A stretch of 64,000 nt of DNA from JAGOBP01 sp964550855 (GCA_964550855.1 CAZKBQ010000004.1:54342-118341); one strand, 5' to 3'. Numbered from the stretch's first letter, positions 32,835 to 43,301 are shown. Notes: generated by a model from the sequence alone, not told the origin. Made by a program: numbers and translations.

Positions 32835-33845
32835 ATGAGCCTGATGCCGTCACGCCATTTCTCCCGCGCGCAGTCGAGTCTGATGCTGACTGTGCTGATA
32901 ATGCTGGCCCTGTCGGCGATCGCGATCGATCGCGCAGCGGCGGCTTCGCCCGACGAATCGGGCGCCGTCCGCACCGAGCGTGCCACGCCGACCGCCACGC
33001 CGACGGGCACGGTGGCTCGATCGGCTGCGCGACCTACCGCCACGCCGCGCCCCACGCGTACGCCCACCATGACACCGACGCCCTTTCCGGTCACGCCCGG
33101 CGTCGTCAACGGCGTGCCGATCGATCAGTTCCTGGTGATGTCTGATACGGTGCGGCAGAATATCCGCGTAATCTTTGCCCGGGGCCAGGCGCTGGGCAAT
33201 AACGCGCACGCCTTCTCGACGGCCGGCGACAGCACGATTGAAGTGCCGTATTTTCTGGGCGCATTTGATACGACGAAATATCGGTTGGGCGGCTATGCCT
33301 ATTTGCAGCTCGCCATCGACTACTACGCCGGTTCGTGGGGGCGCGATAGCGCGGCGACGCGCATCAGCCAGCATGCGTGGACGCTGCTCAATCCCACCTG
33401 GGCCGACAAAAAAGTGTGCGAAGCGAATGAAAGCCCGCTGGCCTGTGAATTGCGCCTGCACCGGCCCAGCCTGCTGATCATCCGCGTTGGCGTGAACGAT
33501 CCGAATGCGGCCAAGCTGTATGAGACGAGCTTGCGCAAAGTGGTGGAGTTTGCGATCGAGCACGGCGTGATTCCGATCTTGAGCACCAAGCCCGATCAGC
33601 GCGCCGGCACGGAAGGGAACAACGACATCGTGCGCAAGCTGGCGGCCGAATACGCCGTGCCGCTGTGGGATTATGAGCTGGTGGCCCGGACGCTGCCGGA
33701 TCGCGGGCTGGGGCCGGACGGCGCGCACAGCAATGGTTTCTGGCAGAATGACTATGGCCTGGCGCTGGCTTATCAGCGCGGCCACGCCATGCAGAGTCTG
33801 ACGGCGTTGATGGTGATCGATCAGATCTGGCGTGCGCTGAATTAA
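32835..33845 (+). CDS. Exported SGNH/GDSL-type hydrolase-like protein
   Basis: A 336-residue protein with a signal peptide (cleavage after AAAA near residue 37) and a Thr/Pro linker (TPTATPTG...RPTRTPTMTPTP) to about residue 85. The rest carries the SGNH blocks in order: AGDST (block I serine), GVND (block III) and PDGAH (block V). Such enzymes are esterases or acyl/acetyl hydrolases acting on lipids or polysaccharides. The linker suggests cell-surface placement. It follows the cytochrome gene by 27 bp. The start could also be the ATG at 32844. Its stop overlaps the stop of the converging gene. Confidence 0.82.
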   Translation: MSLMPSRHFSRAQSSLMLTVLIMLALSAIAIDRAAAASPDESGAVRTERATPTATPTGTVARSAARPTATPRPTRTPTMTPTPFPVTPGVVNGVPIDQFLVMSDTVRQNIRVIFARGQALGNNAHAFSTAGDSTIEVPYFLGAFDTTKYRLGGYAYLQLAIDYYAGSWGRDSAATRISQHAWTLLNPTWADKKVCEANESPLACELRLHRPSLLIIRVGVNDPNAAKLYETSLRKVVEFAIEHGVIPILSTKPDQRAGTEGNNDIVRKLAAEYAVPLWDYELVARTLPDRGLGPDGAHSNGFWQNDYGLALAYQRGHAMQSLTALMVIDQIWRALN

Positions 33846-34207
33846 CGGCGCGTGCCGCGCGTTTGAGGCACGCGCCGTCGCAGTTCGGCTTTGACGCGGG
33901 CAAGCCGATCGGGACGGGTGGGCCAATCGGCGGAGAGTTGAACCGGCTCGACGTCGCTGAGCTGCATCAGCCTGATCAACGCCTCGGCGCAGTGATAGCG
34001 AATCAAATAGTCCACGGTCGATTCCAGCACATCCATCAAAATCCAGCCGGCCTGAGCCAGCGTGGCCCGATCGGCGATCACGTCCCACAGGTTGTAGTAA
34101 TCGCCCCAGCGACCGTCCCGCGCATCATCGAGCAGATCGCCAATCGGCCGCCGCTCTAACGCCTCACGTTCGGCCTGCGCATGTTGTTCCCAGATGTCTT
34201 TCCACAT
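33842..34207 (-). CDS. Hypothetical helical protein
   Basis: A 121-residue protein predicted to be mostly helical (WKDIWEQHAQAEREALERR; WILMDVLESTVDYLIRYHCAEALIRLM), with an Arg-rich C-terminus. The YHCAEALIRLM segment is reminiscent of a single HEAT-like repeat. I do not recognise the family. A GGGTGGA sequence precedes the ATG by about 8 nt. It converges with the SGNH gene, and the two stop codons share the bases TTAA. Coding is supported by the absence of a competing frame. Confidence 0.65.
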   Translation of the reverse strand: MWKDIWEQHAQAEREALERRPIGDLLDDARDGRWGDYYNLWDVIADRATLAQAGWILMDVLESTVDYLIRYHCAEALIRLMQLSDVEPVQLSADWPTRPDRLARVKAELRRRVPQTRGTRR

Positions 34208-34270
34208 GGTTTAATCCACCCTGATTTTCCGCGAATATGCAGCACTGCAAGTCAATCGCCGCAGATCAAA

Positions 34271-34447
34271 TCATCGACGAAGGGCGCGTTGCGATCGCAC
34301 CACAAGCCGCCGGCGTGCCGAACGCTGCACGCTCACGATCAGCAACGCGATGATGAAGATGACGAATGACCAGCGCACCGGGCGGGGCAGGGGAGGCGCG
34401 GTATCGATCGGATGGTGCAGACTCCAGCGGCGCCCGCCGCGCGTCAA
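34271..34447 (-). pseudogene. Possible C-terminal remnant or tiny membrane protein
   Basis: On the minus strand a frame from TTG at 34447 (58 codons) reads as a short Pro-rich part, a clear hydrophobic helix (WSFVIFIIALLIVSV) and an Arg-rich tail ending RSQRALRR. The frame is open upstream only to about 34490. The topology looks like the C-terminal end of a surface protein with a sorting-type tail, or a small membrane protein. Adjacent direct repeats suggest past deletion. Evidence is limited to composition. Confidence 0.3.
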
Positions 34448-34461
34448 TCTCCGCCTGCAGT

Positions 34462-34553
34462 CTGAAGTTGATGGAACAACAAACGTTTAGAACTTATCTC
34501 TAAACCGTAGAGCGGGCATGGGGATGCCCGCTGAAGTTGATGGAACACAAACG
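34462..34553. repeat. Direct repeat pair flanking a hairpin
   Basis: CTGAAGTTGATGGAACAACAAACG at 34462-34485 and the same sequence with one base missing at 34531-34553, with the 34511-34532 palindrome between them. The structure resembles a small mobile or recombination-derived intergenic element. Confidence 0.7.
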
Positions 34554-34554
34554 C

Positions 34555-34863
34555 TCAATCGTTTGAGGGCAGACTGAATGCTCCCAGCCGTGCTTCGTGT
34601 TCGGTGAGCGGCTCACAGCGTGCGTCAAGCGCCTCGTAGTCGCTCTGCCACTGCCGGCGAAACGTCTCGTAAGCCACGGCCGATGCCCACCGGTCAATCG
34701 TCACGTACCGTCGAGCGACATCAGCATCGCGAAGCAGTTCCGTTCCGAGGTAACCCTCGCCGCGCCGAAAGAGCCTGACCCATTCGCCATTCGGACCATA
34801 GATTTGTTCGAATGCCGACTCGTGAACGGGTCTGACTCGATACTCCCAGATGATCACGAACAT
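34555..34863 (-). CDS. ABM-superfamily (dimeric alpha-beta barrel) protein
   Basis: A 102-residue protein starting MFVIIWEYRVRPVHESAFEQIYG, the typical first strand and helix of antibiotic-biosynthesis-monooxygenase-like or NIPSNAP-like dimeric alpha-beta barrels, followed by GYLGTELLRDADVARRYVTIDRW. These proteins can be cofactor-free oxygenases, haem-degrading enzymes or simple binding proteins; no key residues decide between them. It lies 56 bp downstream of the minus-strand histidine kinase, so it may share its transcript. No ribosome site is visible before the ATG. Confidence 0.75.
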   Translation of the reverse strand: MFVIIWEYRVRPVHESAFEQIYGPNGEWVRLFRRGEGYLGTELLRDADVARRYVTIDRWASAVAYETFRRQWQSDYEALDARCEPLTEHEARLGAFSLPSND

Positions 34864-34919
34864 TGGCTTAAAGGCGATGCTGACTGAACCCTATGGATCG
34901 ATCGGCCGATCCCGGCTCC

Positions 34920-37900
34920 CTATTCCGCAATCGGCACACTGAAGGCAAAAGTGCTGCCCACGCCCACCTCGCTGATTACCCAGATGGCGCCGCCCTGCAG
35001 CTCGATCAGGCTCTTGGTGATGGACAGCCCCAGCCCGGTGCCGGGCTGCTCGCGCACGGCCGGGTCGCCGCTGCGGAAGAACTTGGTGAACAGTTTGGCC
35101 TGATCATCCGGCGCGATGCCCACGCCCGTGTCGGTGATGGCGCACCAGACATAGCCGCGCGGCTGAGACACAAACGCCGGGTCCAGCTTGGTGGCCGGAA
35201 TATCGCCCTTGCGCGCCTGCGGCGGCTGCACCTCGGCCTGCCGCGTCACCTCGATGGTGACGCGCCCGCCGTTGGGCGTGTACTTGTAAGCATTACTAAT
35301 GAGATTGGTCAGCACCTGGATGAGGCGCGTCTTGTCGGCCAGTACCGGCGGCAGATCATCGGCCGCCTGCACCGCCAGCGTCTGCTGCCGCTCTTCGAGC
35401 TGCGCCCGCGTGGTGCGCAGCGTCTCGTCGATGGCTGTGGACATCTCCATCGGCTTCACGTCCAGCTTCAGCCGCCCCGTCTCAATGCGGCTGACTTCCA
35501 GCAGATCGTTGACCAGCGTGCTCATGCGATCGACGTTGGCGCGCACCACGTTGAGGAACTGCGCCTGCATGTCGCTGATGGGGCCGGCCATGCCTTTCAC
35601 CAGCAGGTCGGTGTAGCCCTTCATGCTGGTCATGGGCGTCTTGAGCTCGTGTGACACGATGGACACGAACTCGCTCTTGGCATCGTTGGCGCGCTTCACT
35701 TCCTGGTATAGCTGCGCGTTGGTGATGGCCGTGCCGGCATGATCGGCCAGGCGCGCCGCGGAGTCCAGCTGCAAAATGCCAAAGGCGTTGGGCCGGCTGC
35801 TTTCCAGGTTGAGCACGCCGATGACGTTGTTCTCGCGCTTGATGGGCACGCTGAGCTGTGACTGCGTGCTGGGCGCGGCGGCGATATAGCGATTGTCCTG
35901 CGTCACGTCATTCACCAGGATGGGCTGGCCGGTGCGCACCACGTGTCCGGCCAGCCCCTTGTCCATCGGCAGCGAGGCGGGCGCGTAACTGTAGTTGCGC
36001 GTTACCATCAATTCCACCACACCGTCTTCGCGGTTGACGATGCCCACCGAGCCGGCATTGGCGCCGCTGACGCGCATGCCCCAATCCAGCGTCAGCTCCA
36101 GCACGCGCCGGATGTCCAGCGAGGTGTTGAGCTGGCGATCGATCTCCTGCAGGGTGCTCAACTCGTCCAGACGGGAAGCCAAAGCCCGATCGGTCATGGT
36201 GAACAATCGGGCGTTTTCCACCGCCACGGCGGCGTTGGTGGCAAAGGCGGTCAGCAGTTGTTGATCGTCGTCGGTAAACCGGTCGGCTCCGCGCTTGTTG
36301 ATCAACTCGATCACGCCGATGACGCGATCCTTGGTGATCATGGGCACGGCCAGGATGGCGCGGGTGATGAAGGTGGTGGCCTGATCCACTTCGCGCAGCC
36401 ACCGGTTGTCGGCCTGCGCCTCGTTGACGATGACGGGCTGGCGCGTCTGCGCCACCGCGCCCACGATGCCCTTGCCCACCGGCAGCCGCTGCCCGCGCAG
36501 GTCTTCAGCGGCCGGCCCAAAGGTTACTTCAAAGATCAGTTCGTTCGTCTGATCGTCCACCAGCAGCAGCGAACCGGCCTCGGCGTGCAGCAGTTCGATG
36601 GCTTTGGCGACGATGGTTTCCAGCACGGTGCGCAGGTCCAGTGTGCTGGTGATGCTGCTGCCCACTTCGTTGAGCACGGCCAGCTGCCGCGCGCGTTCCT
36701 CCGTTTCCCGATAGAGCTGAGCTTTGTACAGCACGCTCGCCGCCTGATCGGCAATGGCGGCAAAGACCTGCAGCTGTTCCGGGCTGTAAGCCGCGTCGTC
36801 GCGGAAATCGGCCACGGCCATGATGCCCATGGGCTGATCGCTGGTGTTCAGCGGCACGCCCATCCAGGCCTTGCCCGGCCGGCCGCCCGGCGGCACACCG
36901 CGCCGCGCGCATTCGGCTGTGTAGTCGTCGGTCACGATGGGCTGGCCGTGCCGCATAATCAGCCCGCTCAGACCCACCTCGATGGGCCACTCATCGTCGG
37001 GATAGAGCCGCTCGTTGGCTTCAACGTAAAAGGCAAAACGCATCGTCTGCCGCTTGTCATCGGTCATGGCGATGTAGAAATTGCGCGTATCCAGCACGCG
37101 GCTGGTCTGCGTGTAGATCAATTCCAGAATATCGTCGGCTTCCAGCGTAAAGTTTACTGCCTGGCTGATGCGGCTCAGCGCGTTGAGCTCGTTGACGCGC
37201 CGCTGCAGATCGTCAAAGACGATGGCGCGTTCCAGGGCCAGCGCGGTCTGGCTGGCAATGGCGGCCAGAAAGTTGAGATCGTCCGAGGTGTAGGCCTGCG
37301 CGTTCTGCCGGTGGCCCAGCGCCAGCCAGCCGTTGAGTCGATCGCGGCCAGTCAGCGGCACGTACAACACCGCCCCGATGGTTTCCAGCCGGGCCTGCTC
37401 GGGCGTCAGTAATTCGGGCAGGGGGCGGTTCTCTTGCAGATAGCGCGGGCCGCCTTCCATTTTCAGCCAGCGCGCCAGCGTCCCGTCGATGGCGCACTGC
37501 GCGGCCGACGCGGGCAGGCGCGGCCTGGCGGCGTCGGGCTGGGCGATGAAGGCGTTTTGCCGGGCATCCAGCAGGAACACGTACAGCCGATCGGGTTGGT
37601 AGATGTCCGTCACTTGCTGCCGCAGCGCGTTGACGATCAAAGGCAGGTCGGCCACTTCGGTCAGGCTGCGGCTGTAAGTTTGCAGCACGGTCTGGGTATC
37701 CAGTCGGCCGCGGAAAAAGAAACGGTTAATCCAGCGGTTGAGCCGCTGGCGCAGCACGTCGAAGATGATGACGGCCAGCAGCACAAACACGATCAGCAGG
37801 GTGGGGTTCTGGGCCAGCGACAGATCCGATCGCAGCAGGAAGGTCAGGCCGGCCACCATGACCAGATAGGCCAGCACCACCAGCAGGCTGAGGATCAGAT

Positions 37901-39008
37901 AGGTGAGACCGCCCGTAATCATGCGATCGACATCGAGCAGATTATGGCGCAGCATGGCGTAGGCCACCGCCATCGGAAACATCACCAGCGCCGGCATGTA
38001 CACCAGCGGGTTCAGCGGCGTGTTGGGATTGAACACGGCCTGCCCCAGCCAGATCATGAAGGGCACAAAGGCCAGCAGCGACCCCCACAGGATGATGCGG
38101 CTCTGCTGCCGCACCACCGGCGAATCGGCCCGGAAGCGTCGATAGACCAGGCTGGCAAAGTAGAACGTGGCCGCCACGCCGATGAACAGGTAAAGCCATT
38201 GTTGAGCGAAAATGTAGCCCCACGGCTGGGTGGGATCGTTGAGCAGGATAATGCCTATCGAGGCAACCGCCAGACCGGGGATATAGCCCACAAAGCGCAG
38301 CAGCGGCCGCCGATCGAGCACGCGCGGCGACTGCGGAAAGATCAAGGCCAGATTCAAGAGCGCGCCGCTGACCAGCCCCAGCGCCAGCATGTAGATGGGC
38401 GCCAGCGTGTTGGTGCTCATCTGGTCGAAGTACAATGCCAGGATCATGGCGGTGGCGGAGCAGAAGAAGGCCAGCGCCTGGCCGGCGCGCTGGGCGCCGC
38501 GCCGGCGGAACACCCACAGGCCCACCGCGAGATATGACAACCCGATGGCGTAGGGCAGCCCGAACAGGCGCGTAAAATCGTCGAACGCAAAGCGGCGCAC
38601 GACGCGCGTCACTTCGCACGGTGCGGCGCACGGCTCCGGGTTAAGCGCGGGCAGCCGCTCGATGATCAGATGGGCGGCCTCGTCGGTGGCGGCTGCGTCC
38701 ACCAGCGCCTGATCATACGAGCGTTGATCGGTCAGCACTTCGCCGTTGATGGCGACGATCCGATCGACAATGGCCAGCTGCGCGGTCGGCCCCCAGCCGC
38801 TGCCGCTGGCATCGCTGACCAGCCGGTTGGGCCCCACCAGCACGCCCGGATACGGCACGTGCTGAAGCCAGTCCAACGCCAGCACCGGCGCGATGAGGAA
38901 CATGACCACCGCCACGACAAAACCCAACATGGCAATGGGCCGCGTAACGCGCTGACCGATGTCGACAGCCTGAGTTGTGGGCGGCGCAAAGACAGCCATA
39001 CTCACCAT
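34920..39008 (-). CDS. PDZ-7TM-GAF4 membrane histidine kinase
   Basis: A 1362-residue kinase. TM1 (about 26-48) is followed by an extracytoplasmic PDZ-like segment (GPTAQLAIVDRIVAINGEVLTD, about 72-94). Several further TM helices (about 160-430) resemble a 7TM sensor block. Four GAF domains (about 440-600, 610-770, 790-950, 965-1105) precede HisKA with H1120 (VSHELKTP) and the HATPase domain (NLISNAYKYTP, DTGVGIAPDD, GTGLGLSITKS). There is no receiver. A PDZ-like domain in the sensor half suggests sensing of peptides or lipids in the envelope. The start is ATG 39008 or 38999; neither has a clear ribosome site. It is divergent from archease-rtcB. Confidence 0.9.
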   Translation of the reverse strand: MVSMAVFAPPTTQAVDIGQRVTRPIAMLGFVVAVVMFLIAPVLALDWLQHVPYPGVLVGPNRLVSDASGSGWGPTAQLAIVDRIVAINGEVLTDQRSYDQALVDAAATDEAAHLIIERLPALNPEPCAAPCEVTRVVRRFAFDDFTRLFGLPYAIGLSYLAVGLWVFRRRGAQRAGQALAFFCSATAMILALYFDQMSTNTLAPIYMLALGLVSGALLNLALIFPQSPRVLDRRPLLRFVGYIPGLAVASIGIILLNDPTQPWGYIFAQQWLYLFIGVAATFYFASLVYRRFRADSPVVRQQSRIILWGSLLAFVPFMIWLGQAVFNPNTPLNPLVYMPALVMFPMAVAYAMLRHNLLDVDRMITGGLTYLILSLLVVLAYLVMVAGLTFLLRSDLSLAQNPTLLIVFVLLAVIIFDVLRQRLNRWINRFFFRGRLDTQTVLQTYSRSLTEVADLPLIVNALRQQVTDIYQPDRLYVFLLDARQNAFIAQPDAARPRLPASAAQCAIDGTLARWLKMEGGPRYLQENRPLPELLTPEQARLETIGAVLYVPLTGRDRLNGWLALGHRQNAQAYTSDDLNFLAAIASQTALALERAIVFDDLQRRVNELNALSRISQAVNFTLEADDILELIYTQTSRVLDTRNFYIAMTDDKRQTMRFAFYVEANERLYPDDEWPIEVGLSGLIMRHGQPIVTDDYTAECARRGVPPGGRPGKAWMGVPLNTSDQPMGIMAVADFRDDAAYSPEQLQVFAAIADQAASVLYKAQLYRETEERARQLAVLNEVGSSITSTLDLRTVLETIVAKAIELLHAEAGSLLLVDDQTNELIFEVTFGPAAEDLRGQRLPVGKGIVGAVAQTRQPVIVNEAQADNRWLREVDQATTFITRAILAVPMITKDRVIGVIELINKRGADRFTDDDQQLLTAFATNAAVAVENARLFTMTDRALASRLDELSTLQEIDRQLNTSLDIRRVLELTLDWGMRVSGANAGSVGIVNREDGVVELMVTRNYSYAPASLPMDKGLAGHVVRTGQPILVNDVTQDNRYIAAAPSTQSQLSVPIKRENNVIGVLNLESSRPNAFGILQLDSAARLADHAGTAITNAQLYQEVKRANDAKSEFVSIVSHELKTPMTSMKGYTDLLVKGMAGPISDMQAQFLNVVRANVDRMSTLVNDLLEVSRIETGRLKLDVKPMEMSTAIDETLRTTRAQLEERQQTLAVQAADDLPPVLADKTRLIQVLTNLISNAYKYTPNGGRVTIEVTRQAEVQPPQARKGDIPATKLDPAFVSQPRGYVWCAITDTGVGIAPDDQAKLFTKFFRSGDPAVREQPGTGLGLSITKSLIELQGGAIWVISEVGVGSTFAFSVPIAE

Positions 39009-39028
39009 ATCAATGCGAAGGTGGCCTC

Positions 39029-39034
39029 ATTCTA
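39029..39034 (-). promoter_or_regulatory. -10 element of the PDZ kinase gene
   Basis: TAGAAT on the minus strand, about 20 bp before the start codon. A TTTCCA at the -35 distance (39057-39052) is a poor match. Confidence 0.35.
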
Positions 39035-39116
39035 GCATAGCCCCCGATTGTTGGAAAACACTGCAAGCCAACTGTAACACTGCTGTAATGCGTCGGCGCG
39101 CGCTTCACAGGCGCGT

Positions 39117-39122
39117 TATAAT
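39117..39122 (+). promoter_or_regulatory. -10 element of archease-rtcB
   Basis: TATAAT about 38 bp before the archease start. No -35 consensus is visible upstream, so an activator may be needed. Confidence 0.5.
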
Positions 39123-39159
39123 CAAGTCAGGTGACCATCGTATACAGGAGATTGAGGCC

Positions 39160-39570
39160 GTGACAGTCCCGGCCGGCTACGTGGAACGCCCGCACACTGC
39201 TGACTGGGCGCTGGAAGTCTGGGCGCCCGACGCCCCCGCGCTGTTGACGCAGGCCGCGCTGGGCATGGCTGCGCTGATGGGTATCCGCACCCAATCGGGG
39301 CCGCGCCTCGTCCGCGAATTCGATGTGGCCTACGCCGATCTCGAAACGCTGCTGGTGGGCTTTCTGAGCGAAGTGCTGTATCTGACTCATCACGACGGCG
39401 TGAACTTCGATCAGTTCGATCTGCAGCTGTCACCCGATCGGCTGCACGCGGCGATCAGCGGCCAGCCGATCGATCATCTGGCGAAAGAGATCAAAGCCGT
39501 CACCTATCACGATCTGCGCGTCGTCGAGACCGTGCGCGGTCTGGAAGCCACGCTGGTCTTTGATGTCTGA
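39160..39570 (+). CDS. Archease
   Basis: A 136-residue archease, the cofactor that activates RtcB by speeding guanylylation and widening nucleotide use. It shows the conserved start GYVERPHTADWALEVWA with the metal-binding D15, and the acidic C-terminal part (EIKAVTYHDLRVVE). GTG at 39160 is chosen because AGGAG at 39146-39150 precedes it and the protein then begins with the family pattern; upstream in-frame ATGs would add unrelated residues. rtcB follows after 11 bp, so the two are clearly one unit. Confidence 0.92.
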   Translation: MTVPAGYVERPHTADWALEVWAPDAPALLTQAALGMAALMGIRTQSGPRLVREFDVAYADLETLLVGFLSEVLYLTHHDGVNFDQFDLQLSPDRLHAAISGQPIDHLAKEIKAVTYHDLRVVETVRGLEATLVFDV

Positions 39571-39581
39571 TCGGAGGCGCC

Positions 39582-41033
<1,452 letters not shown>

Positions 41034-41073
41034 CCCTGATGGCGGCCGCTGGCGCGCTGTTACCGCGTAATGT

Positions 41074-41102
41074 TTGCGACGCCTTGCCGCGTGCGGTATA
41101 AT
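41074..41102 (+). promoter_or_regulatory. Promoter of the B12-domain/MeaB unit
   Basis: TTGCGA (41074-41079), 17-bp spacer, TATAAT (41097-41102), about 95 bp before the first start codon. Confidence 0.65.
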
Positions 41103-41197
41103 CCCTGCGAACCGGCCCACGGGTTGAATATCTTCTCGCGCTCAGATTCAGACCCCTTCATGACGGCGGTTGACCCTGCGCGAGATTGAGGAGCAGC

Positions 41198-41596
41198 ATG
41201 GAGAAAAAGATTCGCGTGTTGATTGCCAAGCCCGGTCTGGACGGCCACGATCGCGGCGCCAAGGTCATTGCGCGGGCGCTGCGCGACGCCGGCATGGAAG
41301 TCATCTACACCGGCCTGCGGCAGACGCCGGAGATGATCGCCGAGGCGGCGCTGCAAGAGGATGTGGACGCGGTGGGCCTGTCGATCTTGTCGGGCGCGCA
41401 TCTTACGCTGCTGCCGCGCATCGTCGATCAACTGAAGGCCCGGGGCCTGAGCGATGTGCTAGTCTTTGCGGGCGGCATCATTCCCGACGAAGACGTGGCG
41501 CCGCTGAAGCAGGCCGGCGTTACGGCCGTCTTCGGCCCTGGCACCAACACCGATCACGTCGTCGAGTTTATTCGTGGCCAATTCCAGACGGCTTGA
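41198..41596 (+). CDS. Methylmalonyl-CoA mutase B12-binding subunit
   Basis: A 132-residue stand-alone cobalamin-binding domain. It has the base-off/His-on motif DGHDRG (H17 coordinates cobalt), then SILSGAHLTLLP and FAGGIIPDED, as in the C-terminal domain of methylmalonyl-CoA mutase. In organisms with split mutases this small subunit pairs with a separate catalytic subunit, which is not in the window. The ATG at 41198 follows GAGGAG; a TTG at 41186 is less likely. It overlaps the meaB start by 23 bp, tying it to the mutase chaperone. Confidence 0.92.
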   Translation: MEKKIRVLIAKPGLDGHDRGAKVIARALRDAGMEVIYTGLRQTPEMIAEAALQEDVDAVGLSILSGAHLTLLPRIVDQLKARGLSDVLVFAGGIIPDEDVAPLKQAGVTAVFGPGTNTDHVVEFIRGQFQTA

Positions 41597-42620
41597 GCCG
41601 ATCGAGCAACTGATCGAGCCGGCCTTGAACGGCGATCGGCGCGCGCTGGCGCGGCTAATCAGCCGGGTGGAAGACGGCGGCCCCGACGGGTGGTCGGCGT
41701 TGGCACGGCTGTATCCGCACACCGGCCGCGCCCGGATCATCGGCATCACGGGCGCGCCGGGCACTGGCAAAAGCACGCTCGTCGGCGAAATCGCCAAACT
41801 GGCGCGCAAGACCCGGCCCGATCAGCGGGTGGGCATCATCGCCGTCGATCCGACTTCGCCGTTCTCGGGCGGCGCCGTGCTGGGCGATCGCATTCGCATG
41901 CACGGTCTCAGCGGGGACGACGGCGTCTTCATCCGCTCGATGGCCACTCGTGGCAGCCTGGGCGGGCTGGCCCGCGCCACCGCCGACGTGGTCAAGGTGC
42001 TGGATGCGTGCGGTTACGAGCTGATCTTGATCGAGACGGTGGGGGCCGGGCAGAGCGAGATCGATATTGCGCGCACGGCCGAGACCGTCGTCGTGGTGGA
42101 GGCGCCGGGGCTGGGCGATGAAGTGCAGGCCATCAAGGCCGGCATACTTGAAATTGCGGATGTGCTGTGCGTCAACAAGGCCGACCGCGACGGCGTGCAA
42201 AGCACGGTCAACGCGCTGACCGCCATGCTCGATCTGGGCACGGCCGCCCGGCGCGCGCACACGCTGCATCACGGCACGCTGCAGCCGATTGAGCCACTGG
42301 CGACCACGGTCGCCGATGGCTGGCGGCCGCCCATCGTCAAGACCATCGCCGCCGAAGGCAAAGGCGTCGAAGAGTTGCTGGCCGCGGTGGAGCAGCATCA
42401 GGCTTATCTGGCGGCGCGGCCGGAAGGTCGCCAGCGGGCACGCCTGCGGGCGGCGATTGAGCTGGAGACCATCTTGCGCGAGGTGCTGTTGGACCGCCTG
42501 CGCGATCAGGCGGGGGCCGATCGGTTGAACGACGCCATCGAGCGCATCGCCGCCCGCGAAATCGATCCGTACTCGGCGGCGCACGCGTTGTTGCGGCATG
42601 AAACGAGTGCGGGCGCATGA
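41574..42620 (+). CDS. meaB: MeaB/ArgK-type GTPase (mutase chaperone)
   Basis: A 348-residue G3E-family GTPase that protects and reloads cobalamin-dependent acyl-CoA mutases. The P-loop is GAPGTGKST (60-68). The signature segments VDPTSPFSGGAVLGDRIRM, FIRSMATRGSLGGLA, ETVGAGQSE and NKAD follow. It starts with GTG at 41574 inside the end of the B12-subunit gene. The following gene starts in an ATGA overlap. Together with the B12 subunit it indicates propionate/succinate-type or ethylmalonyl/isobutyryl-CoA chemistry. Confidence 0.93.
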   Translation: MANSRRLEPIEQLIEPALNGDRRALARLISRVEDGGPDGWSALARLYPHTGRARIIGITGAPGTGKSTLVGEIAKLARKTRPDQRVGIIAVDPTSPFSGGAVLGDRIRMHGLSGDDGVFIRSMATRGSLGGLARATADVVKVLDACGYELILIETVGAGQSEIDIARTAETVVVVEAPGLGDEVQAIKAGILEIADVLCVNKADRDGVQSTVNALTAMLDLGTAARRAHTLHHGTLQPIEPLATTVADGWRPPIVKTIAAEGKGVEELLAAVEQHQAYLAARPEGRQRARLRAAIELETILREVLLDRLRDQAGADRLNDAIERIAAREIDPYSAAHALLRHETSAGA

Positions 42621-43234
42621 CCAAGCTACTGTTGGTGCGGCACGGCCAGTCGGAATGGAATGCCGCGGGACGCATTCAGGGCCAGGCCGATGCGCCGTTG
42701 GATGAAGTGGGGCTGGCCCAGGCGCAGCGTCTGGCAGAGCGCTTGAGATCGCAGCCGGTGGCGGCGATTTACGCCAGCCCGTTGCAGCGGGCGCGGGTCA
42801 CCGCCGAAGCGATCGGTGCGCAGTTGGCGCTGCCGGTGGTGTGTGATGATCGCCTGATGGAATATCACTTTGGCGTCATCAGCGGCCTGAGGTGGGACGA
42901 GGTGGTGCAGCAGTATCCGGAATTTGCGCGGCGCTGGGCCGATGACGCCTGGGCAGTGCCGATCGAGGGCAGCGAAGGCCGCGCGGTCTTTGCGGCGCGC
43001 GTGACCGCGGCCATGGACGACATCATCGCCCGCCATCCTGATCAGCAGGTGGTGGTGGTGGCGCACGGCGGCACGTTCAACGTTTATCTGGCGGTGGTGC
43101 TGGGCCTGAATCTGCAGCGGCGCCATCCGTTCCGGTTTGGCAATGCATCGCTCAGTCTGGTGGAGTGGCGCGCCGGTGTCTTGCACATCAACTATTTGAA
43201 CGACCTGTGCCATCTGGCGGACGTTGCCGGCTGA
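42617..43234 (+). CDS. Histidine phosphatase (phosphoglycerate mutase-like)
   Basis: A 205-residue member of the histidine phosphatase superfamily. The phospho-acceptor is H9 in LVRHGQSEWN, and the second histidine is in VAHGGTFN. The size and sequence fit broad-specificity phosphatases (alpha-ribazole phosphatase CobC or PhoE types) better than a true phosphoglycerate mutase. With B12-related genes just upstream, a CobC-like role is possible but unproven. The start overlaps the meaB stop (ATGA). Confidence 0.88.
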   Translation: MTKLLLVRHGQSEWNAAGRIQGQADAPLDEVGLAQAQRLAERLRSQPVAAIYASPLQRARVTAEAIGAQLALPVVCDDRLMEYHFGVISGLRWDEVVQQYPEFARRWADDAWAVPIEGSEGRAVFAARVTAAMDDIIARHPDQQVVVVAHGGTFNVYLAVVLGLNLQRRHPFRFGNASLSLVEWRAGVLHINYLNDLCHLADVAG

Positions 43235-43301
43235 TGCTGCGCCGCCCGTGGTGCGGAATAAGGGGTTATCTTGAATACGGTACAACACGGATGGTTGGGG
43301 C

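Larger units (their letters stand above)
34208..34554. other. Gap with direct repeats, hairpin and gene debris
   Basis: No intact gene. It holds two direct repeats of CTGAAGTTGATGGAACA(A)CAAACG (34462-34485 and 34531-34553), a 9-bp hairpin AGCGGGCAT-GGGG-ATGCCCGCT (34511-34532) between them, and a minus-strand coding remnant (34271-34447). The hairpin lies just downstream of the ABM-like gene but has no T tract. Confidence 0.6.
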
